Assembly: GCF_037154085.1 (NCBI RefSeq)
Contig: NZ_JBANRM010000001.1
Coordinates: forward strand, 62,001 to 126,000
Length of the DNA stretch: 64,000 bases
Reading direction: 5' to 3'
From: Andeanibacterium fulvum
GTDB lineage: Bacteria > Pseudomonadota > Alphaproteobacteria > Sphingomonadales > Sphingomonadaceae
The notes beneath the pieces were generated by a model. The model did no database searches. It was not told the origin of the DNA and was given only the letters and a program-made list of their open reading frames with translations. Every line of letters begins with the position of its first letter. Position 1 is the first letter of the stretch. Position numbers and translations under genes: made by a program. This document shows positions 1-8,147 of this stretch, piece by piece.

Positions 1-2
1 GC

Positions 3-122
3 GACATTGCCCAGTCCGTAACCCTGCCGATCCGCAAGGGCGCCGACGGGCAGGGCGAGAGCTACCTCTATCCGCTGCTGTTCGAATTCACCGACATGCC
101 GTTAGTGGCGCTGGCCGACTGA
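3..122 (+). CDS. C-terminal fragment of an unidentified protein
   Basis: The window opens inside a reading frame that ends at TGA 120-122 and gives 39 residues ending in PLVALAD. Third codon positions are almost all G or C, as in the real genes of this window, so I take it as coding. The fragment is too short to show a domain, and I do not recognise the family. The next gene starts 61 bases downstream on the same strand. The product is unknown. Confidence 0.5.
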   Translation, partial: DIAQSVTLPIRKGADGQGESYLYPLLFEFTDMPLVALAD

Positions 123-183
123 GCGATCTGAATTATCGGGCCTCGTGAACAGGCCGGGGCGTGAACAGGCCGGGGGAAGGTAA

Positions 184-813
184 GTGCTTGCATTGATTAT
201 GGCTGCGGCCGCTACGATTGTTGTGCCCATGCCGACAGGCAAAGATGCACAACACGTTATGTGGCACGCAGGAAAAGGTGTCGACACTCATAACCGCTGG
301 GCTGCGGCGGTGCTCGACATGTGGGTAGGGCCGGATGGCAAAGTGGTATCATGTGGCATTTCCCGCTTCCTTGGCAGCGAAGGCGTAGCCGACGGCATGT
401 GTGCAGCCATGATAGGCAGAAAGCTTGGCGGCCCGAAAGATGTCGACGGAAACAAGAGCTATGCCCTGGTGAGGTCCAGCTTCGCCATTTTTCCTGATTC
501 GCAGAGGCACAAACTGTCTGAATTCAATGCGAAAGTGGTCGACCTGATGGCTGAGGGTAACCGTAAAGCCGTTTCGCCAGGGCAACACTCGCCGGGCCCG
601 ATCTACCTCAGGCTGATGATCGGCAAGGACGGTAAACTCGCGGCATGTCAGGCGGACAAGGACGTGGCCACGGATGCGGCGAGCGACGCATGCGCGGCGA
701 TCTCGTCTATTGAGTTCGAGCGAAGGGTCGATGGGGCTGGAAACCCGGTTTCATACGTCGGGAGTGAGACTGTCGAATTCGTGACCAACGCCGATCCGGC
801 CCCGGCCAACTAG
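184..813 (+). CDS. Secreted or periplasmic protein with two TonB C-terminal-like repeats
   Basis: This 209-residue protein starts at a GTG preceded by a GAAGG ribosome site. A short hydrophobic N-terminus suggests export. Two halves (about residues 40-85 and 140-185) share a pattern: a strand with DGK, a Cys, a short Ser/Gly stretch, a second Cys about 15 residues on, then a strand ending near a Gly-Asn-Pro. This resembles the TonB C-terminal fold of energy-transducer-like proteins. There is no clear transmembrane anchor with a Pro-rich linker, so true TonB activity is unlikely. The gene at 41280-41993 is built the same way. Base composition is visibly AT-richer than its surroundings (30 of 60 bases G/C in 241-300). 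The function is unknown. Confidence 0.7.
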   Translation: MLALIMAAAATIVVPMPTGKDAQHVMWHAGKGVDTHNRWAAAVLDMWVGPDGKVVSCGISRFLGSEGVADGMCAAMIGRKLGGPKDVDGNKSYALVRSSFAIFPDSQRHKLSEFNAKVVDLMAEGNRKAVSPGQHSPGPIYLRLMIGKDGKLAACQADKDVATDAASDACAAISSIEFERRVDGAGNPVSYVGSETVEFVTNADPAPAN

Positions 814-816
814 CGC

Positions 817-1719
817 TCACCGCACCCAGTCCAGCCCCATTTCCTCGAAGATCTCGCGGCTTTCGGCCCAGTTTTCCTCCACCTTGACGTGGAGGAACAG
901 GTGGACTTTCACGCCCAGCAATTCGGCCAGTTCCTTGCGGGCGGCCTCGCCGATGGCCTTGATCTTCGCGCCGCGCTTGCCCAGCACGATGGGCTTCTGG
1001 CTTTCGCGGCCGATCACGATCTGCTGGTGAATTTCCAGGCTGCCATCGGCCAAGGTCTTGTAGCTTTCCGGGCGGACGGCCGAGTCATAGGGCAGTTCGT
1101 CATGCAACTGGCGGTAAAGCTGCTCGCGCGTGATTTCGCAGGCCAGCAGCCGTTCGGAGGCATCGCTCACCTGATCTTCGGGATAGTGCCATTCGCCTTC
1201 GGGCATCAGCCCGGCAAGGCGCGCCTTGAGTTCAGGCACGCCGTCGCCGCTCAAGGCCGAGACGAAGAACACTTCCGAGAAGTCCGCCTTGGCCGAAAGT
1301 TCCTGCGCCAGAACCAGGAGCGGCTCCTTGGCGCTGGCATCCACCTTGTTGAGCACCAGCAGCTTGCGTTCCGGCCGGTCCTTCAGAGCTTCCAGCAGCG
1401 GCTCCAGCTCGTGGCGGCGCTGCTTGATGGGGTCTACCACCAGCAGGATCGCATCGGCTTCCTGCGCGCCTTCCCAGGCGGCGCTGACCATCGCCCGGTC
1501 AAGCCGGCGCTTGGGCGCGAAGATACCCGGCGTGTCGGCCAGGATGATCTGGGTTTTCCCTTCCAGCGCAATGCCCAGCAGGCGCGCGCGAGTGGTCTGC
1601 GCCTTGGCGCTGACGATGGCGACCTTCTGGCCGACCAGCGCATTGACCAGTGTGGACTTGCCCGCATTGGGGGCACCGATCACGGCCACTACGCCGCAAT
1701 GGGTCGCTGCTTCGCTCAT
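817..1719 (-). CDS. era: GTPase Era
   Basis: Era is an essential GTPase that binds the 3' end of 16S rRNA and helps mature the 30S subunit. The 300-residue protein has G1 GAPNAGKST near residues 15-23, G3 DTPG, G4 NKVD and a G5-like SAL. A C-terminal KH domain carries GKRGAKIK (GxxG loop). Length is typical. An in-frame extension runs upstream through rnc, but the ATG at 1719 begins the conserved part. It overlaps the rnc stop as ATGA, which indicates translational coupling in a lepB-rnc-era operon. Confidence 0.97.
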   Translation of the reverse strand: MSEAATHCGVVAVIGAPNAGKSTLVNALVGQKVAIVSAKAQTTRARLLGIALEGKTQIILADTPGIFAPKRRLDRAMVSAAWEGAQEADAILLVVDPIKQRRHELEPLLEALKDRPERKLLVLNKVDASAKEPLLVLAQELSAKADFSEVFFVSALSGDGVPELKARLAGLMPEGEWHYPEDQVSDASERLLACEITREQLYRQLHDELPYDSAVRPESYKTLADGSLEIHQQIVIGRESQKPIVLGKRGAKIKAIGEAARKELAELLGVKVHLFLHVKVEENWAESREIFEEMGLDWVR

Positions 1720-2399
1720 GCGAACTTCTCCATGAATTCCTTGGCGGCCTGCTTTTCGGCCTCGCCCTTGCTCGATGCGGTGGCCTGCGCTTCGCCCACG
1801 CCTTTCACGCTTACCGCCACGGTGAAGCGCGCGGCATGGTCCGGCCCCTGCCGGTCCACCAGCGTATATTCCGGCATGCGCCGTCCGCTGCCCGCCGCCC
1901 ATTCCTGCAGCGCGCTCTTGGGGTGCTTGGACTGGCCGACTTCGCCCTTCACTGCGTGTGACCACAGCTTGCGAACCAGCACGCGCATCGCATCGAAGCC
2001 ATGCTCCACGAAACCGGCGCCCAGCAGCGCTTCCATCACGTCGCCCAGAATATTGTCGCTGTCGGCGCCGCCATCGGCCCGCGCCTGCGATCCCAGCCGG
2101 ATATGGTCGGGCAGGCCGATCCGACGCGCGACGGAGGCGCACATCTGGCGGCTGACCAGCGCGTTGAGCCGCTGAGACAGCTTGCCTTCGGCGTGGCTTT
2201 CCCGCTCATGCAGCCAGTCTGCAATCACCAGGCCCAGCACGCGGTCGCCAAGGAATTCCAGCCGCTGATAGTCGCGGGCATCGCCGGTGCTGCCGTGAGT
2301 CAGCGCCTCCACCCACACATCGTCCTTCTCTATCGGTCCAAAGCCTAGGTCTTCAAGGAAGGTTCGGGCCTCGGGCGTCAGCGTCAGCTTGCCGCTCAA
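1716..2399 (-). CDS. rnc: Ribonuclease III
   Basis: RNase III cleaves double-stranded RNA in rRNA and mRNA processing. The 227-residue protein has the catalytic signature LEFLGDRVLGL near residue 48, the second acidic cluster (DNILGDVMEALLG), and a C-terminal double-stranded-RNA-binding domain rich in Lys and Ala. The start is a TTG at 2399-2397 that shares bases with the lepB stop (TTGA). No ATG precedes the conserved N-terminus in this frame, so a TTG start is favoured. The stop overlaps the era start. Confidence 0.95.
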   Translation of the reverse strand: MSGKLTLTPEARTFLEDLGFGPIEKDDVWVEALTHGSTGDARDYQRLEFLGDRVLGLVIADWLHERESHAEGKLSQRLNALVSRQMCASVARRIGLPDHIRLGSQARADGGADSDNILGDVMEALLGAGFVEHGFDAMRVLVRKLWSHAVKGEVGQSKHPKSALQEWAAGSGRRMPEYTLVDRQGPDHAARFTVAVSVKGVGEAQATASSKGEAEKQAAKEFMEKFA

Positions 2400-3277
2400 A
2401 ACGTGCCCCCCAGCCGGTCCCATCGGGCGGCAGTGAACCAGGTCCAGGGCAGCGGCCAGGAAGAGGAACCGTCGGTCGACCACATCATGATCGAGGCCTT
2501 GCCCACCAGATTGTCCTGCGGGACGAGGCCCACACCCTGTCCGGGCACGGCGGGGAAACGGCTGTCGAGCGAATTGTCGCGATTGTCGCCCATCATGAAC
2601 AGCATGCCATCCGGCACCACCACGGCAGGCGTATTGTCCTGCGGCGTGATACCGTAATCGAGCACGTTGTAGCTCACCCCATTGGGCAGGGTCTCGCGGA
2701 ACTGGGGATAGCGGCAGACGGGCAGGCCATCCTTGGTGGTGGCCGCGAATTGCGCGGAATAGCAGCGCGTATTGGGCGAAACGGGGATTTCGAAATCGGC
2801 AATGCGCTGCTTCTTCACCGCGATGCCGTTGATATGCAGCACGCCGCCGATCATCTGGATCTGGTCGCCCGGCAGGCCGATTACGCGCTTGATGTAATCC
2901 TCGCGGTTGAGCGGCGGGGCCTTGAAGATCGCGATATCGCCGCGTTCGGGCTGGCTGGCCAGCATGCGGCCTTCGGGGAAGGGGCGGACGCCGAACGGCA
3001 GCGAGTTGTTCGAGAACCCATAATTCCATTTGGATGCAAGCAGATAGTCGCCATTCTGCAGGCGCGGCAGCATGCTCTCGCTGGGAATGCTGAACGGCGC
3101 GAAGGCCAAGGTGCGGAAGGCCAGCATGATGACGATCAGCTTCAGCAGAAAAATGAAGAAGCTGCCTTCTTCCTTTTCCTTCTTCGCCGGCTGCTCGGCA
3201 GGCATGGTGCCGGGCACCTCGGCAAGGGCAGGCTTGGCGGCAGCGGGATCGGCCGCTGGGGTGGTCGTTTCTGTCAT
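2396..3277 (-). CDS. lepB: Signal peptidase I
   Basis: This inner-membrane serine protease removes signal peptides from Sec and Tat substrates. The 293-residue protein has a Pro/Ala/Lys-rich cytoplasmic N-terminus, one membrane segment (about residues 39-60), the catalytic Ser68 in PSESMLP, and the general-base Lys130 in YIKRVIGLPGD. The conserved MGDNRDNSLDSR motif lies in the C-terminal third. A longer extracytoplasmic loop around residues 150-190 fits alphaproteobacterial enzymes. It is the first gene of an operon with rnc and era. Confidence 0.97.
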   Translation of the reverse strand: MTETTTPAADPAAAKPALAEVPGTMPAEQPAKKEKEEGSFFIFLLKLIVIMLAFRTLAFAPFSIPSESMLPRLQNGDYLLASKWNYGFSNNSLPFGVRPFPEGRMLASQPERGDIAIFKAPPLNREDYIKRVIGLPGDQIQMIGGVLHINGIAVKKQRIADFEIPVSPNTRCYSAQFAATTKDGLPVCRYPQFRETLPNGVSYNVLDYGITPQDNTPAVVVPDGMLFMMGDNRDNSLDSRFPAVPGQGVGLVPQDNLVGKASIMMWSTDGSSSWPLPWTWFTAARWDRLGGTF

Positions 3278-3338
3278 TGAGCCTGCACTTGTGGGGCGCG
3301 CCGCCTGCCGTCAAGTAGGCAGCGGAAATCCGCCGAAG

Positions 3339-3376
3339 TTGACAATGTTGACACTGTACTGAAGTTAAAACTCCCT
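3339..3376 (+). promoter_or_regulatory. Possible pgi promoter region with two TTGACA boxes
   Basis: Two exact TTGACA hexamers (3339-3344 and 3348-3353) lie in the 205-base gap between the divergent lepB and pgi genes. A convincing -10 box at standard spacing is not visible; an AT-rich stretch follows at 3361-3370. I treat this as a candidate -35 region only. Confidence 0.25.
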
Positions 3377-3482
3377 ACCGATCCGACTGGCCGGAAATTG
3401 GGCGCATTCAGAGGGGTTTGGGCCTTTCCAATCATCGTCGCAGGCCTTACCCCTAAATGCCTGTTGTAGGAAAGGGGCAGCT

Positions 3483-5000
3483 ATGAGCGAGAACGTCGCA
3501 GCGATCTGGGAGAGGCTGTCCAGCTACAAGGCAAGCAGCCTGAAGGATCTGTTCGCCGACCAAGGGCGCGTTGCCGCCCTTTCCGGCCGGCTGGACCTGC
3601 CAGGCGGCGGGGGCATCCTGTTCGACTGGTCCAAGACGCATCTGGACGCCGGGCTGATCGCCCTGTTCGGCGAACTGGCCGAAGCGGCGGGTTTTGCCGA
3701 TATGCGCGCCAGGATGTTCGCGGGCGAAGTGGTCAACCCCACGGAGAACCGCGCGGCGGAACATACCGCCCTGCGCGGCGTGGGCGATCCCGCCAGCGTG
3801 GAAGAGGCGCAGGCCCTGCTCGCCCGCATGGGCATGCTGGTGGGCGCGATCCATGAAGGCGCGATGGGCGATGTGAAGCATCTGATCCATGTCGGCATTG
3901 GCGGCTCGGCGCTGGGCCCGGCCCTGGCGGTGGACGCGCTGGCCCGCGAAATGCCGCTGGTGGACGTCCATGTCGTCTCCAATATCGATGGCTGCGCGCT
4001 GGAAGAGGCCTTTGCCGCCTGCGATCCGCAGACGACTATCCTCGCAGTCGCCTCCAAGACCTTCACCACAATCGAGACCATGACCAACGCGGTCAGCGTG
4101 CTGGAATGGATGACGCAGCATGGCGTGACCGATCCTTCCGGCCGGGTCGTGGCACTGACCGCCTATCCCGAGAAGGCCGTTGAGTGGGGCGTGGACGAAA
4201 CCCGCATCCTGCCTTTCCCGGAAAGCGTGGGCGGGCGCTATTCGCTGTGGTCCTCAATCGGCTTTCCCATCGCCATGGCAGTGGGAATGGACGAATTCCT
4301 GGAGATGCTGGAAGGCGCCGCGGCAGTGGACCAGCATTTCGCGGACACGGATGGCGCGGCCAACCTGCCCTTGCGCGCGGCCTTTGCCGATCTTTATTAC
4401 AGCCGCATTCGTGGCTGCCAGACGCGGGCCTGCTTCGCCTATGACGAGCGGTTGCGCCTGCTGCCCTCCTACCTCCAGCAGCTGGAGATGGAGAGCAACG
4501 GCAAGAGCGTGACCGCCGATGGCAAGCCCGTCTCGGGCCCGACCGCGCCGATCACCTGGGGCGGGGTAGGCACCGATGCCCAGCATGCGGTGTTCCAGCT
4601 GCTCCATCAGGGCACCAATCTGGTGCCGGTGGACTTCATTGCCAGCATCGCGGCGGGCGATGTGCTGGACCCGGCGCATCACCGCATCCTGCTGATGAAT
4701 TGTTTCGCGCAAGGGGCGGCGCTGATGGCCGGCAGGGCGAGCAGCGACCCCGCGCGTTCCTATCCGGGCGACCGGCCGAGCGCGACAATCCTGTGCGACG
4801 ATTTCGATGCCGCCACGGTGGGCGCCCTGATCGCCTTCCACGAACACCGCACTTTCGCCAATGCCGTGCTGATGGGGATCAATCCCTTCGACCAGTTCGG
4901 CGTGGAACTGGGCAAGGAAATCGCCCGGCAGATCGAGGCGGGCGGGGCGAAGTTCGATGCCAGCACCACGGCCCTGCTACAGGCGGCGGGGCTGGGGTGA
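3483..5000 (+). CDS. pgi: Glucose-6-phosphate isomerase
   Basis: The enzyme interconverts glucose 6-phosphate and fructose 6-phosphate in the cytoplasm. In organisms with the Entner-Doudoroff route it serves mainly gluconeogenesis and sugar recycling. The 505-residue protein carries the phosphate-binding GIGGSALGP segment (about residue 138) and the family signature VGGRYSLWSS (about residue 248). The later GLIDPAGIN-type region is also recognisable (DQFGVELGKEIA near the C-terminus). The ATG follows a GGAAAGGGG ribosome site. The gene is separated from ybaK by a palindromic repeat. Confidence 0.97.
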   Translation: MSENVAAIWERLSSYKASSLKDLFADQGRVAALSGRLDLPGGGGILFDWSKTHLDAGLIALFGELAEAAGFADMRARMFAGEVVNPTENRAAEHTALRGVGDPASVEEAQALLARMGMLVGAIHEGAMGDVKHLIHVGIGGSALGPALAVDALAREMPLVDVHVVSNIDGCALEEAFAACDPQTTILAVASKTFTTIETMTNAVSVLEWMTQHGVTDPSGRVVALTAYPEKAVEWGVDETRILPFPESVGGRYSLWSSIGFPIAMAVGMDEFLEMLEGAAAVDQHFADTDGAANLPLRAAFADLYYSRIRGCQTRACFAYDERLRLLPSYLQQLEMESNGKSVTADGKPVSGPTAPITWGGVGTDAQHAVFQLLHQGTNLVPVDFIASIAAGDVLDPAHHRILLMNCFAQGAALMAGRASSDPARSYPGDRPSATILCDDFDAATVGALIAFHEHRTFANAVLMGINPFDQFGVELGKEIARQIEAGGAKFDASTTALLQAAGLG

Positions 5001-5013
5001 TGTTGGCGCATCT

Positions 5014-5108
5014 TCGTCATTGCGAGCGGCAACGCCGCGAAGCAATCCAGGGCTCCAAGCGCGAAGCCCTGGATTGCCGCGCAGCCTCTGGCTGCTCGCA
5101 ATGACGCG
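5014..5108. repeat. Palindromic intergenic repeat, CATTGCGAG family, copy 1
   Basis: About 95 bases form a long imperfect inverted repeat. It begins TTCGTCATTGCGAGC and ends with the reverse complement. An inner arm pair surrounds CCAGGG, with a GCAATCCAGG core on one side and CCTGGATTGC on the other. Near-identical elements occur at 7921-8008 and 11098-11192. It resembles REP or BIME-type mobile palindromes. It lies in the pgi-ybaK gap. Confidence 0.9.
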
Positions 5109-5120
5109 AATGAGGTAGCC

Positions 5121-5594
5121 ATGTCCAAGGCCACTCCCGCCACCCGCGCGCTGGAGCAATCCGGCGTTGCCTTCACTGTCCATACCTATGACTACGATCC
5201 CGATGCGGACCGCATAGGGTTGCAGGCGGCAGAAGCCATCGGAGAAGATCCGGCGCGCGTGCTCAAGACGCTGATGGCGCTGGTGGACGGCAAGCCCGCC
5301 TGCGTCATCCTGCCTTCGGACCGGGAAGTGGCGATGAAGAAACTTGCCGCCGCTTTGGGCGGCAAGTCGGCGCAGATGATGAAGCCCGCCGATGCGGAGC
5401 GGGCTACCGGCTACAAGGTGGGCGGGATCAGCCCCTTCGGCCAGCGGCGCAAGGTGCCCGTCGCCATCGAGGAAGCAGCGCTGGCGCACGACCTGGTGTT
5501 CATCAATGGCGGCCAGCGGGGCCTTCAGCTGCGGCTGGACCCGAAGGACGCCCAGCGCGTGCTGGGCGCCGTTGCGGCCAGCGTGATAGCCTGA
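5121..5594 (+). CDS. ybaK: Cys-tRNA(Pro)/Cys-tRNA(Cys) deacylase, YbaK type
   Basis: This is a trans-editing factor that hydrolyses Cys mischarged onto tRNA-Pro. The 157-residue protein spans one YbaK/aminoacyl-tRNA-editing domain. It shows the conserved early ALEQSGVAFTVHTYDYD, the KTLMALVDGKP strand, the invariant-lysine AMKKLAAALG segment (Lys is needed in characterised homologues), and the GYKVGGISPFGQ loop. The ATG is preceded by GAGGTAGCC. Length matches the bacterial family. Confidence 0.92.
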   Translation: MSKATPATRALEQSGVAFTVHTYDYDPDADRIGLQAAEAIGEDPARVLKTLMALVDGKPACVILPSDREVAMKKLAAALGGKSAQMMKPADAERATGYKVGGISPFGQRRKVPVAIEEAALAHDLVFINGGQRGLQLRLDPKDAQRVLGAVAASVIA

Positions 5595-5598
5595 CCGC

Positions 5599-6426
5599 TT
5601 AGGCCGCTTCCAGCGCCGCAGCCTCACGCACGGCCGCGAGGGCCGCGTCGTCCAGCCCCATGGCATAGGACGTCATGGACACGGCGCCCAGCGCGTGGCC
5701 TTCGTTCCACACCTTGAGCGGCTCGTTCTCGGTAGCGGCAAGTCCCGCGATGTAGAGCATCGGGATGTAATGATCGGGCGCGGGCACGGCCATCGCATAG
5801 TCTGGGTGATCGGCCAGCGAGAGAATGTCGCCCGGATCGCTTTCCAGCTTCTCAATAGCGGCCTTGTCGAAGCGGATGCCCCAGTCATGGCCGAAATCCA
5901 CCTCGTTACGACGCATGGTCGAAAGGTTGTGCACCACATTGCCCGTGGCCATGATCAGCACGCCTTCGTCCCGCAGGGAAGCGAACTGCGCGCCGAGTTG
6001 CATGTGGTAATCCAGCGGACGCACGCCGTTCAATGAAAGCTGCATCACCGGCACATCGGCATCGGGATACATATGGGCGAGGACGGACCATGTGCCATGG
6101 TCGATCCCCCACTGGTCCCGGTCCAGCCCGACCCAGATCGGCTTGGCCGCTTCGGCCACCATCGCCGCTACATCCGGCGCGCCGGGGGCGGGGTACTGGA
6201 AATCGAAATAGCTCTGAGGGAAGCCGTAGAAATCGTGGATGGTGCGCGGATGTTCCATCGCCGTCACGGCCGAGGTGCTGAAATACCAGTGCGCCGAGAT
6301 CGAGAGGATCGCGCGCGGGCGGGGCAGCACTTCGCCCATCTTGCGCCAGGCGCGGGCATAGCGGCTATCCTCGAAAGTATTGGCCGGGCTGCCATGGCCG
6401 ACGAACAATGCGGGCATCTTGCTCAA
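5599..6426 (-). CDS. ygiD: 4,5-DOPA-extradiol-dioxygenase-like protein, LigB family
   Basis: This class III extradiol ring-cleavage dioxygenase relative has 275 residues. Non-heme iron ligands characteristic of the YgiD group are visible: the HGSP motif near the N-terminus, SAHW, HDFYGFP, and a later GNVVHNL. Homologues such as E. coli YgiD can open the ring of DOPA, but the physiological substrate is usually unknown. The best start is TTG at 6426, seven bases after GGAG; an internal ATG follows three codons later. It is convergent with ybaK and divergent from gor. Confidence 0.85.
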   Translation of the reverse strand: MSKMPALFVGHGSPANTFEDSRYARAWRKMGEVLPRPRAILSISAHWYFSTSAVTAMEHPRTIHDFYGFPQSYFDFQYPAPGAPDVAAMVAEAAKPIWVGLDRDQWGIDHGTWSVLAHMYPDADVPVMQLSLNGVRPLDYHMQLGAQFASLRDEGVLIMATGNVVHNLSTMRRNEVDFGHDWGIRFDKAAIEKLESDPGDILSLADHPDYAMAVPAPDHYIPMLYIAGLAATENEPLKVWNEGHALGAVSMTSYAMGLDDAALAAVREAAALEAA

Positions 6427-6575
6427 GGGGAATCTCCATCGCGTACGCCGGCAGGCGTGTGATCCTAATGTTGGGACGATAGTGCCCGATTGCCAGACTG
6501 CGGGCTTGTCTGCAGCCGAAGATTGATTTGCATCGCCGCGCTCTCCATATCGCTCGACCCAGAGGAGCCCTGCGA

Positions 6576-7919
6576 ATGTCTGATTTCGACTATGATCTGT
6601 TCATCATCGGTGCCGGTTCGGGCGGGGTGCGCGCCAGCCGTATCGCCTCCAGCCATGGCGCCCGTGTTGCCGTGGCGGAGGAATATCGCGTGGGCGGCAC
6701 CTGCGTAATCCGGGGCTGCGTGCCCAAGAAGATGCTGGTCTATGGATCGATGTTCGCGGAAGAACTCTCCCACGCCGGGAATTACGGCTGGACGATCGAG
6801 GGCAAGAGCTTCGACTGGAAGGTGCTGCGCGATTTCGTGAATGCCGATGTGGACCGGCTGGAAGGGCTCTACGGAAAGACGCTGGAGAACAATAAGGTCG
6901 AGAAATATCTCGAACGCGCCACGGTGACCGGGCCGAACAGCGTGAAGCTGGCGTCGGGCAAGGAAATCACCGCGAAATATATCCTCGTCGCCGTGGGCGG
7001 CTGGCCTGCCATGCCGGAGATTCCGGGGGTGGAGCACTGCATCAGTTCCAACGAAGTGTTCCATCTGGAAGAGCAGCCCAAGCGCCTGCTGGTGGTGGGC
7101 GGTGGTTACATCGCCATGGAATTCGCAGGCGTATTCAATGCACTGGGCAGCGAAGTTACCGTAATCAATCGCTCCGAAACGATCCTGCGCGGCTATGACC
7201 GGGGCGTGGTGGAACGGCTGAGCGAGATCGTGCAGGCGCGCGGTATCCAGTTCAAGCTGAACGCCAATATTCGCTCGGTCACCAGGCAGGCCGACGGCTC
7301 GCTGCTGGCCGATCTGGGTGGCGAGACGATCGAGGCGGACCAGATCCTGATCGCCACGGGCCGCAAGCCCAATACGGCAGGGCTGGGCCTTGAAACGGCA
7401 GGCATCAAGCTGGGCGTGAAGGGCGAGGTTCCGGTGGACCAGTATAATCGCACGTCCTGCCCCAGCATCTATGCCGTCGGCGACGTGACCGACCGGGTGC
7501 AGCTTACCCCGGTGGCGATCCGCGAAGGCCACGCCTTTGCCGATACGGTGTTCGGCAACAAGCCGCGCATTGTGGAATATGACCATATTCCCAGCGCCGT
7601 GTTCAGCCAGCCGCCACTCGCGGGCGTGGGGCTGACGGAGGAACAGGCGCGGTGCGAATATCCCAATGTGAAGGTCTACAAATCCGATTTCCGGCCGATG
7701 AAGAACATCTTCTCGCCCAAGGCGGAGCGCGGCCTTTACCGGATGATCGTGGACGAGGACACCGGCAAGGTGCTGGGCCTGCACATGGTCGGCCCGGAAA
7801 GCCCGGAAATCCTTCAAGCCGCGGCCATCGCGGTGAAGGCCGGGCTGACCAAGGCGGATTTCGACGCCACGGTGGCGCTGCACCCCTCCATGGCGGAAGA
7901 GCTGGTCCTGCTGAACTGA
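6576..7919 (+). CDS. gor: Glutathione reductase (NADPH)
   Basis: The enzyme reduces glutathione disulfide with NADPH and maintains cytosolic thiol balance. The 447-residue flavoprotein has an N-terminal FAD-binding IGAGSGGVRA, the redox-active Cys43 and Cys48 in GGTCVIRGCVPKK, an NADPH-binding GGGYIAMEFAGVF, the second FAD motif YAVGDVTDR, and the C-terminal catalytic LHPSMAEE. The CVIRGC spacer distinguishes it from dihydrolipoamide dehydrogenase. The ATG at 6576 with AGAGGAG upstream is preferred over an in-frame start 48 bases earlier. Confidence 0.93.
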   Translation: MSDFDYDLFIIGAGSGGVRASRIASSHGARVAVAEEYRVGGTCVIRGCVPKKMLVYGSMFAEELSHAGNYGWTIEGKSFDWKVLRDFVNADVDRLEGLYGKTLENNKVEKYLERATVTGPNSVKLASGKEITAKYILVAVGGWPAMPEIPGVEHCISSNEVFHLEEQPKRLLVVGGGYIAMEFAGVFNALGSEVTVINRSETILRGYDRGVVERLSEIVQARGIQFKLNANIRSVTRQADGSLLADLGGETIEADQILIATGRKPNTAGLGLETAGIKLGVKGEVPVDQYNRTSCPSIYAVGDVTDRVQLTPVAIREGHAFADTVFGNKPRIVEYDHIPSAVFSQPPLAGVGLTEEQARCEYPNVKVYKSDFRPMKNIFSPKAERGLYRMIVDEDTGKVLGLHMVGPESPEILQAAAIAVKAGLTKADFDATVALHPSMAEELVLLN

Positions 7920-7920
7920 T

Positions 7921-8008
7921 TTCGTCATTGCGAAGGGCATCGCCCCGAAGCAATCCAGGGCGCGGTGTGCGAGGCTCTGGATTGCTTCGCTACGCTCGCA
8001 ATGACGAA
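7921..8008. repeat. Palindromic intergenic repeat, CATTGCGAG family, copy 2
   Basis: This is the second copy of the element at 5014-5108. The outer arms are TTCGTCATTGCGA and TCGCAATGACGAA, with inner GAAGCAATCCAGGG and CTGGATTGCTTC. It starts two bases after the gor stop and may act as the 3' end of that transcript. Confidence 0.92.
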
Positions 8009-8015
8009 AGCTGTG

Positions 8016-8070
8016 TGCCTCTCCGCCCCGCTGCTGCGCAGCGCGGTCCCCCTCCCCATGCTGGGGAGGA
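8016..8070. repeat. Half copy of the GGGGAGG palindromic element
   Basis: The sequence matches the right half of the longer element at 15066-15212: a CCTCTCCGCCCCGC stretch, a small GCGCAGCGC hairpin, then CGGTCCCCCTCCCC and a closing GGGGAGGA. It is directly adjacent to a CATTGCGAG-family repeat, so two repeat families share the gor-pccB gap. Confidence 0.75.
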
Positions 8071-8147
8071 TCGTCAGCCCCTTGCCCCTGTCCCGCCCGC
8101 GCGTTAGGCCTCTGGCATAACCGGATCGGGAGAGCCGCAAGGCACGC

